From the NCBI GenBank assembly GCA_946480825.1, contig CAMLLG010000010.1, forward strand, positions 1-64,000: a stretch of DNA of 64,000 bases. The letters run 5' to 3'. A model generated the notes under the pieces. The model saw only the letters and a list, made by a program, of their open reading frames with translations. It had not been told where the DNA came from and did no database searches. Below, in pieces: positions 28,801 to 37,339 of the stretch (positions are counted from its first letter, which is position 1; the number at the start of each line of letters is the position of its first letter). The position numbers were made by a program, and so were the translations under genes. The DNA comes from an uncultured Lysobacteraceae bacterium (GTDB lineage Bacteria > Pseudomonadota > Gammaproteobacteria > Xanthomonadales > Xanthomonadaceae).

Positions 28801-28953
28801 AACGCCGCAAAAGTCGGCGTTGCTGCGGCACATGGATGTGCCGCTCGCGAATCGATCATGTAAGTGATTGATTCGCGGGAGCGAGTCCGAATTCACTTCG
28901 GGCTCGCGACCACTGAACAAGTCCACGATGGACTTGTTCGGTGTTGCCACAAC
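28801..28953. repeat. multi-hairpin interspersed element, copy 1
   Basis: A chain of hairpins: GCGGCACAT-GG-ATGTGCCGC (28825-28844); CGCGAATCGATC paired with GATTGATTCGCG (28847-28878); GCGAGTCCGAA with TCGGGCTCGC (about 28881-28910); and CACTGAACAAGTCC with GGACTTGTTCGGTG (about 28911-28943). A small stem AACGCCG/CGGCGTT precedes it (28801-28821). The second copy at 37340-37460 keeps the same order of stems with compensating base changes. It occupies the gap between the S4 gene and the divergent VOC gene. Confidence 0.75.
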
Positions 28954-28966
28954 GAGCCCGTCCCGT

Positions 28967-28993
28967 GCCTGCTGACACCGGGGTGTCAGCAGG
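28967..28993. repeat. 12-bp stem hairpin upstream of the VOC gene
   Basis: CCTGCTGACACC and GGTGTCAGCAGG form a near-perfect 12-bp stem with a two-base loop, about 40 bp before the VOC-protein start. It directly follows the multi-hairpin element. It may be an operator or part of the same repeat; the other copy lacks it. Confidence 0.5.
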
Positions 28994-29032
28994 GGTCGCG
29001 CAGACTGCGGATTCCCTTTCCGGAGACCTCTC

Positions 29033-29407
29033 ATGATCGCTTACACCACCCTCGGCACCCACGACCTCGCGCGCGCCGCGGACTTCTACGACGCGGTGCT
29101 TGCCGAACTCGGCGCCCAGCGTTTCATGGAAGAGCCCGATTACTACATCGCCTGGGGCAATTCGGAGCACGGCGCCGGTCTCGGCATCACCTGGCCGTTC
29201 AACAAGGAGCCTGCGAGCGTCGGCAACGGCACGATGGTGGCGCTGGGCGCGACCAGCCGCGAGCAGGTGGATCGCGTCTACGCCAGGGCGATCGCACTGG
29301 GCGGCACCGACGAGGGCGCGCCGGGCCAGCGTTCCCCCGGTTTCTACGCCGCGTATTTCCGCGACCTCGACGGCAACAAGCTCAACTGCTGCTACATGGG
29401 CGAATGA
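29033..29407 (+). CDS. VOC-family (glyoxalase/bleomycin-resistance-like) protein
   Basis: A 124-residue vicinal-oxygen-chelate fold: N-terminal MIAYTTLGTHDLARAADFYD (first beta-alpha-beta-beta-beta module) and C-terminal GFYAAYFRDLDGNKLNCCYMG (RDLDGNKL is the usual end motif). The chelating His/Glu set is plausible but the reaction is unknown; members include lyases, dioxygenases and antibiotic-binding proteins. GGAGA precedes the ATG. The WYL/HTH regulator starts 52 bp after its stop and could control it. Confidence 0.85.
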   Translation: MIAYTTLGTHDLARAADFYDAVLAELGAQRFMEEPDYYIAWGNSEHGAGLGITWPFNKEPASVGNGTMVALGATSREQVDRVYARAIALGGTDEGAPGQRSPGFYAAYFRDLDGNKLNCCYMGE

Positions 29408-29459
29408 CGGAATCGCCGGTGTCGATGCGGCGGCGACGTCCATCGAAGAGATCGCCCGC

Positions 29460-30149
29460 ATGCGCCGCGCAGACCGCCTGTTCCAGATCGTGCAACTCAT
29501 CCGCGGCCGTCGCCTGACGACGGCCGCCTTCCTCGCCGAGCGTCTGGACATCTCGCCGCGTTCGATCTATCGCGACATCGCCGCGCTGCAGGCGCAGGGC
29601 GTGCCGATCGACGGCGAGGCTGGCGTCGGTTACCGCATGCGCCGCGGCTTCGATCTGCCGCCGCTGATGTTCGACGCGCGCGAAGCGCAGGCGCTGGTGG
29701 CCTGCGTGCGCATCGCCCAGCCGCGCATCGACACCGCGCTCGCGGCGGGCGCCGACGATGCGCTGGCGAAGATCCTCGCGGTGTTGCCGGCCGCGGAACG
29801 CGCGGCGGCGGAAAGCCTGAGCGTGTTCGCGCCGCCGGTCGGCCCCGATGCGCAGACCCGCAGGCGTTTGCAGCAATTGCGGCAGGCGACCGAACAGCGG
29901 ATCAAGCTGCGTCTGACCTATCTCGATCTCAAGGACGATGCCAGCGTGCGCACGGTGCGTCCGCTCGGCTGTTTTTTCTGGGGCCAGGTGTGGACGCTCG
30001 CGGCCTGGTGCGAATCGCGCGAGGACTTCCGCAATTTCCGCGTCGATCGCATCCGCGATATCGAGATCCTCGACGCGCGTTTCCGCGATGAGCCCGGCCG
30101 GACGCTGCCGGATCTGATGCGGCTGTACGACTGCGACGATGCCGGTTGA
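29460..30149 (+). CDS. YafY-type transcriptional regulator (HTH_11 + WYL)
   Basis: A 229-residue DeoR-like regulator. The helix-turn-helix is at the N-terminus (RRADRLFQIVQLIRGRRLTT, then LDISPRSIYRDIAALQAQG). A WYL domain follows, with RLTYLDLKDDASVRTVRPLG and WGQVWTLAAWCESREDFRNF; WYL domains sense nucleotides or nucleic-acid fragments in other proteins. The start at 29460 opens MRRADRLFQ, the usual first residues of this family. It is immediately downstream of the VOC gene on the same strand. Confidence 0.87.
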   Translation: MRRADRLFQIVQLIRGRRLTTAAFLAERLDISPRSIYRDIAALQAQGVPIDGEAGVGYRMRRGFDLPPLMFDAREAQALVACVRIAQPRIDTALAAGADDALAKILAVLPAAERAAAESLSVFAPPVGPDAQTRRRLQQLRQATEQRIKLRLTYLDLKDDASVRTVRPLGCFFWGQVWTLAAWCESREDFRNFRVDRIRDIEILDARFRDEPGRTLPDLMRLYDCDDAG

Positions 30150-30568
30150 TTTTTTCTTGGAATGCTTGTCTGTAGTCCTGGTTTTCAGGTAACGCCTGCA
30201 GTCTTTTTCGCGCTGGTGCGCGAGTGACTTTCTTTGGCGGGCGAGTTCAACTCCGATTCAAATCTGCCATCGGGATTGTGGTCGGGATTTTTCGACGAGG
30301 CATCCCTGCCTCGTCGAAAAACGGCGCACATCCTGTGCGCCGCCCGCCGGGTCTTCGGTCCAGGGGGGGTGCGTCGTTTTGGATTGCTCGTCGGGACGAT
30401 GCAGTTTGCCGAGATGCATTCTGTTTGTGGTCGCTACCCATCTCTTGGCCGCCGATGTGGATTCCTGGCTGCCGAAGAAATATCCATCGTAGATTTGGAA
30501 AAGCCTTGGAATGAAATCAAAGAGCAGTGCTTCATCGGCGAAGGTAATGATGCCCTCAGGACTGAGAC
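30150..30568. other. non-coding gap with strong hairpins and degenerate coding-like remnants
   Basis: 419 bp of lower GC than its neighbours, between the WYL regulator and gspB. It holds a long dyad TTTTTCGACGAGGCA / TGCCTCGTCGAAAAA (about 30289-30322) and then GGCGCAC / GTGCGCC (about 30324-30343). The stretch GCGCGAGTGACTTTCTTTGG near 30218-30238 resembles a sequence repeated in xanthomonad genomes as I remember them. Short frames across it are probably remnants, not genes. The dyad could end transcription from both sides. Confidence 0.45.
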
Positions 30569-31285
30569 CTACTGCAGCGCGATCTTCAATCGCCCGCCGC
30601 GCCAGACCAGCACCGCGCCGTCGCGGGTGATGCGTTCGATCACGAGCTCGCCGAGTACGTCGCCTTCCTTCAGGCGTTGACCGTCGAGAATCACGAAACG
30701 CGCCGACGCGGTTTCGTTCCACAGATGCATGCTGAGCTTCAGCGGCGGCAGTTGGTTGCGCGTGGCCGGGTCGAGATCGGCGAGCGCGATCGGCTGATCG
30801 CTCGCGGGCGGTGCGGGGGGCAGCGGCGCGGGCGGTGGCGGCAGATCGCGCGGCGTGTCGTTCGGCGCCGTCGATTGCGATGTGGATGGTGATGGCGCCG
30901 GCACCGACGCGACAGCGGGTGGCGTCGCCACCGGTGCGACGGGTGTCGTGGGGCGTTCGACGACGGGCAACGTTTCCGCGGGGGACGTTGCGGCGATGGC
31001 CTCGACCGGCGCGACCGGCGCATCGACGGTCTCCGCTTCCGCGCTTTCGACGCGCGCCGTGCCCGCGGTCGATGTCATCGGTGCCTGCGTCGCGGGTGGG
31101 CGCGACACCAGCCAGATCGCGACGATCAGCGACAGCGCGCCGATGCCGGCGATGGCCCACAGCGGCCATGGGTGCCGCGCGCGTTGGGGCTCGGCCGTCT
31201 GCGGCATGGCCGCGAACAGATCGGGCGCTTCGCTGCGGCGACGTGCGGCTTCGGATTTGCGCAGGGCATCGAGGATGAAGGACAT
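30569..31285 (-). CDS. gspB: GspB-like type II secretion assembly protein
   Basis: A 238-residue protein with the GspB start MSFILDALRKSEAARRR, a single membrane helix (about 43-60, LWAIAGIGALSLIVAIWLV), a Pro/Ala/Thr-rich periplasmic spacer of about 100 residues, and a C-terminal domain ending GQRLKEGDVLGELVIERIT and VLVWRGGRLKIALQ, the GspB-C pattern. With GspA it helps insert the secretin through the peptidoglycan. It follows gspA after 3 bp on the same strand. The rest of the gsp genes are not in this window. Confidence 0.87.
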   Translation of the reverse strand: MSFILDALRKSEAARRRSEAPDLFAAMPQTAEPQRARHPWPLWAIAGIGALSLIVAIWLVSRPPATQAPMTSTAGTARVESAEAETVDAPVAPVEAIAATSPAETLPVVERPTTPVAPVATPPAVASVPAPSPSTSQSTAPNDTPRDLPPPPAPLPPAPPASDQPIALADLDPATRNQLPPLKLSMHLWNETASARFVILDGQRLKEGDVLGELVIERITRDGAVLVWRGGRLKIALQ

Positions 31286-31288
31286 CGG

Positions 31289-32935
31289 TCACTCCCGCCG
31301 TGCGGAGAGGCGCGGGCCGGGATCGCCGGCGGTGAGCGCGAACAGGGTGTCGGCATCCAGCGTGCCGCTGTCGCGCAGTCCCGCGCGGATCTGGAACGCG
31401 CGCAGGGCGGCGGCGGTATCGGTCGGGCCGCCCGGCGGCAATCGCTTTCGCACCCAGGCGAGCGCATCGGCATCGTCGGCGGCGTAGCGCGTTTCGAGCG
31501 TATCCGGTGCCGGCCAGATCGCGAGGTATTCGCCGTTCCACACGCCGGCCAGCATCACCCGGTCGACATCGAGCGCTGCCCCATCAATCGACAGCCGCAC
31601 GCGACGCGGGTCGGCGCCCAGCAGCGTCGCCCACGCGGCCTGCGGTTCCGCGCGCAGGCGCAACAGCACCGGGCGGTCGATCCGCAGCAGCGGTTCGAGT
31701 TGCGCACGACTGCGCAGACAGCGCCAGCCGCGCGTCGGCACGGCGGGGCACGCATCCGGCGAGATGTCGCGCAGCGCGGCCGGCGCCTGCCATGCGGCGA
31801 GCAATCCGGTCCATTCGCGCGTCGATGCGGCCGGCGTCGTCCGCAGTCGCTGCAACAGTGCGTCGGCATCGGGCGCGGGCGATGCGACCGGAAGCGATGC
31901 GTTCGCCGCGCGCGGCATCGCGGGCGACGCGCGACGTTCCGTCGTCGGGCGCGCGATCACCAGTGCGAGCACCGTCGCCGCGACCGCCAGCCCGCCGATC
32001 ACGAACAGTTTCGCCAGTTCGCGCCGTTGCCCCGCGAACGACGGCGCCAGCGCTTCCTCGGCGGCGCGGTCCACGGTTCGGGCGTCGATCGTCAGCAGAT
32101 CCTGCGCATAGCCGCCGAGCAGCGCGCGCTCGGCGACGACGTTGATCAACCGCGGCACGCCGCCGCTGCGCCGGTGCAGGCGGCGCACCGCGTCCTGCGA
32201 GAACGGAAAACGCTTCGCGCCGGCGGTGTTGAGCCGATGGCGCAGATAGGCCGCGGTCGCGGCTTCGTCGAGCGGGCGCAGGTGATAGCGCGCGGTGATG
32301 CGCTGCGCGAGTTGCCGCAGTTCCGGCCGCGCGAGGGTTTCGCGCAGCTCCGGCTGGCCGATCAGGATGATCTGCAGCAGCTTCTGGGTTTCGGTTTCGA
32401 GATTGGTGAGCAGGCGCACCTGCTCCAGCGCTTCGGTCGACAGGTTCTGCGCCTCGTCGACGATCAGCACCACGCGATCGCCCTTCGCATAGGCATCGAG
32501 CAGATAGGCGCTCAGCGCGTCGAACAGCGCCTTGCCGCCTGGTGTCGGGAGCGCGCGCGCGGCCGCGGGCGCGGCGGTTTTGCCCTTGCGTTTGCCCGAC
32601 GTCGGTGCGGCCGACAGCGCGGATGCGGGCTTGCCGACCGGCAGGCGCAATTCCTCGCAGATCGTCTGCAGCAGTTCCACCGGGTCCAGCCGCGGATTCA
32701 GCACCAGCGCGGCGTGGGTGTTCTCGGGCAGCCGGTTCAGCAACAGCCGGCTCAGCGTGGTCTTGCCGGTGCCCACTTCGCCGGTGAGCTGCACGAATCC
32801 GCCGCTGCCGCCCTGCTGGATGCCGTAGAGCAGATGCGCCAGCGCGTCCCGATGGTGTTCGCTGAGGAACACGTAGTGCGGGTCGGGCGTGATCGAGAAC
32901 GGCGCCTGTTCGAGGCCGTAGTACTCCAGGTACAT
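31289..32935 (-). CDS. gspA: GspA/ExeA-like AAA ATPase with peptidoglycan-binding C-terminus
   Basis: A 548-residue inner-membrane protein starting MYLEYYGLEQAPFSITPDP, the ExeA/GspA signature. The AAA domain has Walker A TGEVGTGKTTL, Walker B VVLIVDEAQNL and QRITARYHLRPL. One membrane helix lies near 308-325 (LFVIGGLAVAATVLALVIA). The periplasmic part has a C39-peptidase-like stretch and a peptidoglycan-binding helix set (LRAFQIRAGLRDSGTLDADT). A Lys/Ala-rich insertion (SGKRKGKTAAPAAA, about 113-126) sits inside the ATPase domain. Pairs with gspB downstream to assemble the type II secretin, fitting the secreted hydrolases in this window. Confidence 0.9.
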   Translation of the reverse strand: MYLEYYGLEQAPFSITPDPHYVFLSEHHRDALAHLLYGIQQGGSGGFVQLTGEVGTGKTTLSRLLLNRLPENTHAALVLNPRLDPVELLQTICEELRLPVGKPASALSAAPTSGKRKGKTAAPAAARALPTPGGKALFDALSAYLLDAYAKGDRVVLIVDEAQNLSTEALEQVRLLTNLETETQKLLQIILIGQPELRETLARPELRQLAQRITARYHLRPLDEAATAAYLRHRLNTAGAKRFPFSQDAVRRLHRRSGGVPRLINVVAERALLGGYAQDLLTIDARTVDRAAEEALAPSFAGQRRELAKLFVIGGLAVAATVLALVIARPTTERRASPAMPRAANASLPVASPAPDADALLQRLRTTPAASTREWTGLLAAWQAPAALRDISPDACPAVPTRGWRCLRSRAQLEPLLRIDRPVLLRLRAEPQAAWATLLGADPRRVRLSIDGAALDVDRVMLAGVWNGEYLAIWPAPDTLETRYAADDADALAWVRKRLPPGGPTDTAAALRAFQIRAGLRDSGTLDADTLFALTAGDPGPRLSARRE

Positions 32936-33001
32936 GGGGTGTCGGGCCGGCGCGGGTCTGCGGCGAAGGGGCGTCTAGACTGCCACAGCGGCGCGGCAGG
33001 G

Positions 33002-33985
33002 TCAGCGCGGGCCGGGGCCGTCCGGCTCGATGGCCTCGACGATCACTTTCGCTTCGGTCACGGCCAGCGCCTCCGGATGCTCGATCCGTCGCGGCCGCAC
33101 CACCAGCGGATAGATCAGCACGGTGCCGAGGATGATGGCGACGCCGAGGTAGAAGGTCGGCGTGAGTTCGCGCTGTTCGCCCAGCAGCAGCATCGCCAGG
33201 GCGATCGCGTAGACCGGTTCCAGGTTGATCGCGAGCTGCGCGCCGAACGCGCTGAGATGGCGCAGCGCCATCAGCGACAGCACGAACGGCACCAGGGTGC
33301 AGGCGATGGCGAGGCCCAGCAGATACAGGCCGTCGCGCAGGTCCGGCAGCAGGAACGGGTCGCCGCCGAAGGCCTCGGGCGACAGCAGCCCGGACAGCGG
33401 CGCCAGCAACGTCATCGCGGCGACGCCTGCGGCCATTTCCAGCGCCGTCACCGACAGCGCGTCGGCGTGTTCCACCAGCCGCTTGTTGAGCGAGCCGAAG
33501 ATCGCGACCAGAAGCGCCGAGACCGCGCCGACGCCGACGCCGATCAGCATGCCGTCGGGCACGCCGCCGGCGACCAGCGCCACGCCCGGCAACACCGCGA
33601 TGCCGAGGCCGACTTCGCGCTTGGACAGCCGTTTGCCGGTCATCCACGGTTCGACCAGGGCGGTGAACACCGTGGCCAGCGCCATGCAGGTCGCGCCGAC
33701 CGAGGCGTTCGACAGCTTGATCGCGGCGTAGAACGTCAGCCAATGCAGCGCCACCAACACGCCGGCGCCGGCATACGCCCAGCGCAACCGCGCCGGCATC
33801 GCGCGCAGTCCGCGCCACACCCGCGGCAACAGCGCCAGCAATGCGGCGACCAGCAGCATGCGCCACCACACCAGCGGCAACGCGGGCAGGGTGATGAGTT
33901 TGCCGAGGATCGCGGTGAAGCCCCACAGCAGCACGCAGAAATGGATCTGCAGCCAGGCGGTGCGGGTGGCGGGCGTGGCGGTCAT
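33002..33985 (-). CDS. EamA-family (DMT superfamily) transporter
   Basis: A 327-residue inner-membrane protein with ten hydrophobic helices in two EamA repeats: first LQIHFCVLLWGFTAILGKL, second beginning near LIGVGVGAVSALLVAIFGSL. YAIALAMLLLGEQRELTP is the usual LGE near the end of the second repeat. Probable metabolite exporter; substrate unknown. Its start overlaps the stop of the LysR gene by four bases, so regulator and transporter are co-translated. The C-terminal about 30 residues are charged and cytoplasmic. Confidence 0.87.
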   Translation of the reverse strand: MTATPATRTAWLQIHFCVLLWGFTAILGKLITLPALPLVWWRMLLVAALLALLPRVWRGLRAMPARLRWAYAGAGVLVALHWLTFYAAIKLSNASVGATCMALATVFTALVEPWMTGKRLSKREVGLGIAVLPGVALVAGGVPDGMLIGVGVGAVSALLVAIFGSLNKRLVEHADALSVTALEMAAGVAAMTLLAPLSGLLSPEAFGGDPFLLPDLRDGLYLLGLAIACTLVPFVLSLMALRHLSAFGAQLAINLEPVYAIALAMLLLGEQRELTPTFYLGVAIILGTVLIYPLVVRPRRIEHPEALAVTEAKVIVEAIEPDGPGPR

Positions 33986-34938
33986 CGCGGGTCCGGGACG
34001 GAAGGCCGCGCATTATCGCCGCTGCGCGCGTGGCGGTCGGGACCGTCTTCGCCGGCGCGTTCGTTGGCGCCCGCCGTCAGCAACCAGTCCACGAACGCCT
34101 GCGCCGCCGGACGCAGCCGACGGTGCGCGGGATGCACGACGTAATAGCGCCAGCGGGTCGGCAGCGCGGGGCCGGGCAGCCGCTGCAGCCGGCCGCTGTC
34201 GAGCCACGGCGCCGCGATCCGTTCGCGCGCGAGCACCGCGCCGAGCCCGTGCGCCGCGGCTTCCAGCGCGTCGGTGCTGTCGCTGAAGGTGTGGCGGATG
34301 TCGAGCCGCGCGCCGTGCACGTCGGCGGCGCGGAACCAGTCGTGCCAGCCTTGCCGGGCGAGATCGGCGACGAGCGGCAGCGCGGCGACCTCGCCGACGG
34401 TCCGCGTGCGCGCCACCATCGCGGGCGCGGCCATCGGAAACAGCGCATCGTCCATCAGCAGATGCGCGGTCAGCCCGGGCCAGTGCCCCGGGCCGTGGCG
34501 GATGCCCAGATCGGGACCGCCATCGTCGAATCGGGTCAGCGCGATTTCGGTATCGATCGCGAGCCTGATCTCCGGATGCCGCGCGGAAAACGCCGGCAGC
34601 CGAGGCAGCAGCCAGGTGTTGAGCAGCGAGTGCAGGGTGGTGATGCGGACGCGATCCTGTTCCTCGCGGCCGTGGCGCAGACCGCCCAGCGTCGCTTCCA
34701 GGTCCGCCATTGCGCTGCCGGCCGCGTCGGCGAGCCTGCGGCCCTCCGCGGTCAGCGCGACGCCGCGCGCATGGCGCTGGAACAGCGCGACGCCCAGCCG
34801 GCCTTCGAGTTTGCGCACGTGATGGCTGACCGCGCTGGCGGTGAGGTGCAGTTCTTCGGCGGCGTGGGCGAAATTCTGGTGACGTGCGGCGGCCTCGAAC
34901 GCCGAGAGCGCCGGCAGCCAGTCGGGACGAAGCGCCAT
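33982..34938 (-). CDS. LysR-family regulator, GcvA-like
   Basis: A 318-residue LysR protein with WLPALSAFEAAARHQNFAHA and LTASAVSHHVRKLEGRLG, the SAVSHHV form common in GcvA/AmpR-like members, then the effector-binding domain (TTLHSLLNTWLLPRLPAFSA, GPDLGIRHGPG). The ATG at 34938 gives the usual spacing to the helix-turn-helix; an upstream start at 34974 adds 12 residues. It is divergent from the cupin gene (114 bp gap) and overlaps the downstream EamA gene, so it likely controls both transporter units. The effector is unknown. Confidence 0.88.
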   Translation of the reverse strand: MALRPDWLPALSAFEAAARHQNFAHAAEELHLTASAVSHHVRKLEGRLGVALFQRHARGVALTAEGRRLADAAGSAMADLEATLGGLRHGREEQDRVRITTLHSLLNTWLLPRLPAFSARHPEIRLAIDTEIALTRFDDGGPDLGIRHGPGHWPGLTAHLLMDDALFPMAAPAMVARTRTVGEVAALPLVADLARQGWHDWFRAADVHGARLDIRHTFSDSTDALEAAAHGLGAVLARERIAAPWLDSGRLQRLPGPALPTRWRYYVVHPAHRRLRPAAQAFVDWLLTAGANERAGEDGPDRHARSGDNARPSVPDPR

Positions 34939-35052
34939 GGCGAGCCTCAAATCCGGTTTGTGTCTGGACGCCAAAGTATGCGCTTGTCAGGGAAAACGCG
35001 CGTCCTATGATCGTGTCACAGCCAACAGCGCCGTGATCGGCAGGAGTCGGGG

Positions 35053-35475
35053 ATGGGTCGGATGGAGGGTCTGCCTCGACTTGCGGGGCCGATCGGCGAG
35101 CGCCCGGTGGCGGTCGCGGTCGCCGCCGAAAGCATCGAAGCGATCGCGGTCGACGCAGGTTGCCTGCGCCGCGACCTGCCGGCGCCGCCCGGGGCCCGTG
35201 CCTGGCTGGTGGAGATGGCCGTGGGCAGCGAATGGCCGTGGATCGACCGTCACGACACCGGCGAGGCGTACTTCGTGCTCAGCGGCGAAGTGATCGAAGG
35301 CGATGTCCGTCATCCCGCCGGTACCCAGGTCGTGTTCGCGCCGGGCAGCCGCCATCGCCCGCGCACCGAGACCGGCGCGCGCCTGCTCGGCTTCAACCTC
35401 GAGATCGGCGCGTATCTCGGCGCGGGCGGCGATCCCGCCGCACTGTCCGGCCAGCTGCACGTGCAGCAGGGCTGA
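35053..35475 (+). CDS. small cupin-domain protein
   Basis: A 140-residue single cupin. The core reads WIDRHDTGEAYFVLSGEVIE and GTQVVFAPGSRHRPRTETG, matching cupin motifs 1 and 2 (His, Glu and later His as metal ligands). No enzyme can be assigned; similar proteins are isomerases, dioxygenases or ligand binders. AGGAG lies six bases before the ATG at 35053. It starts a unit with the second EamA transporter (24 bp later) and is divergent from the LysR gene. Confidence 0.82.
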   Translation: MGRMEGLPRLAGPIGERPVAVAVAAESIEAIAVDAGCLRRDLPAPPGARAWLVEMAVGSEWPWIDRHDTGEAYFVLSGEVIEGDVRHPAGTQVVFAPGSRHRPRTETGARLLGFNLEIGAYLGAGGDPAALSGQLHVQQG

Positions 35476-35499
35476 TCACCTCTTCGACCAGGCATCCAT

Positions 35500-36390
35500 G
35501 TGAACGCTTCCGTCTCCGAACCGCTGTTGAACGCGCCTGCCGCGCCCGCCTGGCTCACTCCGCTGGAACTCGGTCTGCTCGGTGCGATCTGGGGCGCGTC
35601 CTTCATGTTCATGCGCGTGGCCGCGCCGGAGTTCGGTTCGACGCCGCTGGTCGCGATCCGGCTCGGTCTCGGCGCGCTGATCCTGCTGCCGTTCCTGTGG
35701 CGCGACCGCCGCGCGTTTTCCGCCGCGCTGTGGCCGCGGCTGGCGCTGATCGGCGCGGTCAACGCCGCGATTCCCTTCACCCTGTTCGCGTGGGCCGCGC
35801 AGCGCGCACCCGCGGGCGTCGGTGCGATCACCAATTCGATGGCGGTGCTGTTCGTCGCCCTGATCGCATTCCTGTTCTACGGCGAGAAGATCGGCACGCG
35901 CAGGGCCATCGCGCTGGTCGCCGGCTTCGCCGGCGTGATCGTGCTCGCCAGCGGCAAGGTCGGCGGCGCCAGCATCGGCCTGCCGGTCGCCGCAGGCACC
36001 GCGGCGGCGTTCCTCTACGGCATCGGCGCGAATCTGGTGAAACGCCATCTCGCCGGCCTGCCGGCGACCGCGGTGGCGGCGGCGACGCTGACCTGCGCCG
36101 CGCTGATGACCGCGCCGTTCGCGATCGCGCAGTGGCCGGCGCATGCGGTGTCGGCCAAGTCGTGGGCGGCGGTCGCGGCGCTGGGCGTGGTCTGCACCGG
36201 CATCGCCTTTGTCATGTATTACCGGCTGATCGCGCGCATCGGCGCGCCGCGCGCGGCGACCACGACCTATCTCGTGCCGCTGTTCGGCGTGGGCTGGGCG
36301 TGGCTGTTGTTGGACGAACCGCTGACCCTCGCCATGGCGATCGCCGGTGCGTTGATCCTGGGCAGCGTGGTGCTGAGCCAGCGGCGTTGA
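35500..36390 (+). CDS. EamA-family (DMT superfamily) transporter
   Basis: A 296-residue ten-helix exporter-like protein. Repeat one starts LGLLGAIWGASFMFMRVAAP; repeat two follows VAAGTAAAFLYGIGANLVKR. VGWAWLLLDEPLTLAMAI carries the terminal motif. The GTG start at 35500 is used because the nearby ATG at 35498 is followed at once by TGA. Probably co-transcribed with the cupin gene. Together with the other EamA gene on the far side of the LysR gene, this makes a transporter pair around one regulator. A REP pair lies right after the stop. Confidence 0.86.
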   Translation: MNASVSEPLLNAPAAPAWLTPLELGLLGAIWGASFMFMRVAAPEFGSTPLVAIRLGLGALILLPFLWRDRRAFSAALWPRLALIGAVNAAIPFTLFAWAAQRAPAGVGAITNSMAVLFVALIAFLFYGEKIGTRRAIALVAGFAGVIVLASGKVGGASIGLPVAAGTAAAFLYGIGANLVKRHLAGLPATAVAAATLTCAALMTAPFAIAQWPAHAVSAKSWAAVAALGVVCTGIAFVMYYRLIARIGAPRAATTTYLVPLFGVGWAWLLLDEPLTLAMAIAGALILGSVVLSQRR

Positions 36391-36417
36391 TGCGTTCTGC
36401 CCGGACCGCAAAATCCT

Positions 36418-36492
36418 TGTAGGAGCGCCAGCAGGCGCGACAGGCTGCAGAAGATCTTTCCGGGGCCGGTCGCGCCTGCCGGCGCTCCTGCA
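36418..36492. repeat. paired REP-like inverted repeat
   Basis: Arms of 24 bp at 36418-36441 (TGTAGGAGCGCCAGCAGGCG, then CGAC) and 36469-36492, complementary except for two wobble positions, with 27 bases between. Located between the convergent EamA and response-regulator genes. Belongs to the GTAGGAGCGGC-type family widespread in xanthomonads. Confidence 0.8.
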
Positions 36493-36514
36493 GGGGGTGA
36501 ATCGATTCGGCGGA

Positions 36515-37189
36515 TCAGGGCGGCGCTGCGGTCTGCATGCCCAGGCGCCGCGGCACGCCGTCCTCGTCGAGCAGCCGTTCGATCCGCGCGAAGACTTCGG
36601 GCCGTGAAAAGGGTTTCTTCATGAAATCGTCGGCGCCGATGCGCTGCACGTAGAACTGCTCGGTGGCCTGGACGTTGCCGCTGATCATGATGATCGGCAC
36701 CTGCTTGGTCGCCGGCTCGCGACGCAGCGCGCGCAGGGCGGCGAAACCGTCCATGCCCGGCAGCACGATGTCCAGGAAGATCAGGTCGGGCACCAGATCG
36801 CGCGCCAGTTCCAGCGCTTCCTCGGCGGTGTAGGCCTCAAGCGTCTGGTAACCGTTCTGCTGCAGCATCTTGCGCAGCACGGCGACTATGGTGGTGGAGT
36901 CGTCGACGATCAGCACGCGGGTGCCGGGTTTCGCCGGCGGCCGCGGTTTTTCGCGGCGCTCCGGTCCGAGATAGCCGTCGTCGATGGCCGGGGGGGCGAC
37001 CGCGGCTTCGGCGATGATCTCGGGAGTCGCGGTTTCGGCCAGCGCGTCGAGTTCCTCGGGCGTCGGAGTCGGCGGACGCGGCGGCAGCGGAATGTCCAGA
37101 GGCGCGGGCGCGGGCGTATCGCGCCCACGCAGGGAATCGTTTCCAAGAAAAGAATCGCGCCACCGCTTGACCGAATCGAAAATACTCAC
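36515..37189 (-). CDS. PilG/PilH-like response regulator with disordered N-terminal extension
   Basis: A 224-residue single-domain regulator. The N-terminus IFDSVKRWRDSFLGNDS is amphipathic; a Pro-rich linker runs to about residue 90; the receiver domain follows: VLIVDDSTTIVAVLRKML, phospho-Asp in LIFLDIVLPGMDG, IIMISGNVQATEQF, Lys in DDFMKKPFSRPE. No DNA-binding output, so it acts by protein contact, as in twitching or chemosensory pathways. The GTG at 37189 has GGAG upstream and begins at the amphipathic helix; the ATG frame reaching 37348 has no coding character. No kinase gene is adjacent. Confidence 0.82.
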   Translation of the reverse strand: MSIFDSVKRWRDSFLGNDSLRGRDTPAPAPLDIPLPPRPPTPTPEELDALAETATPEIIAEAAVAPPAIDDGYLGPERREKPRPPAKPGTRVLIVDDSTTIVAVLRKMLQQNGYQTLEAYTAEEALELARDLVPDLIFLDIVLPGMDGFAALRALRREPATKQVPIIMISGNVQATEQFYVQRIGADDFMKKPFSRPEVFARIERLLDEDGVPRRLGMQTAAPP

Positions 37190-37339
37190 GCGCTCCGCTC
37201 CCTGACAGGTGCCTGTGCAAACGCCAACGACGGGCGCATGCGGACGCGGCAAGGATAGCGACCCGCGGCCGGAGGGCCAACCCGGCCCGCCGGCGCGCAT
37301 GCACGGCTTCGACAGCCGGTCGAAAAAACAGTCCGTCAG

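Noticed and set aside
30150..30568. Small hypothetical genes in the gap before gspB
   Set aside because: Frames overlap hairpins, lack ribosome sites and coding bias.
31172..34144. A 990-codon frame antisense to gspB, gspA and an EamA gene
   Set aside because: Gln/Arg-rich shadow; real genes on the other strand are certain.
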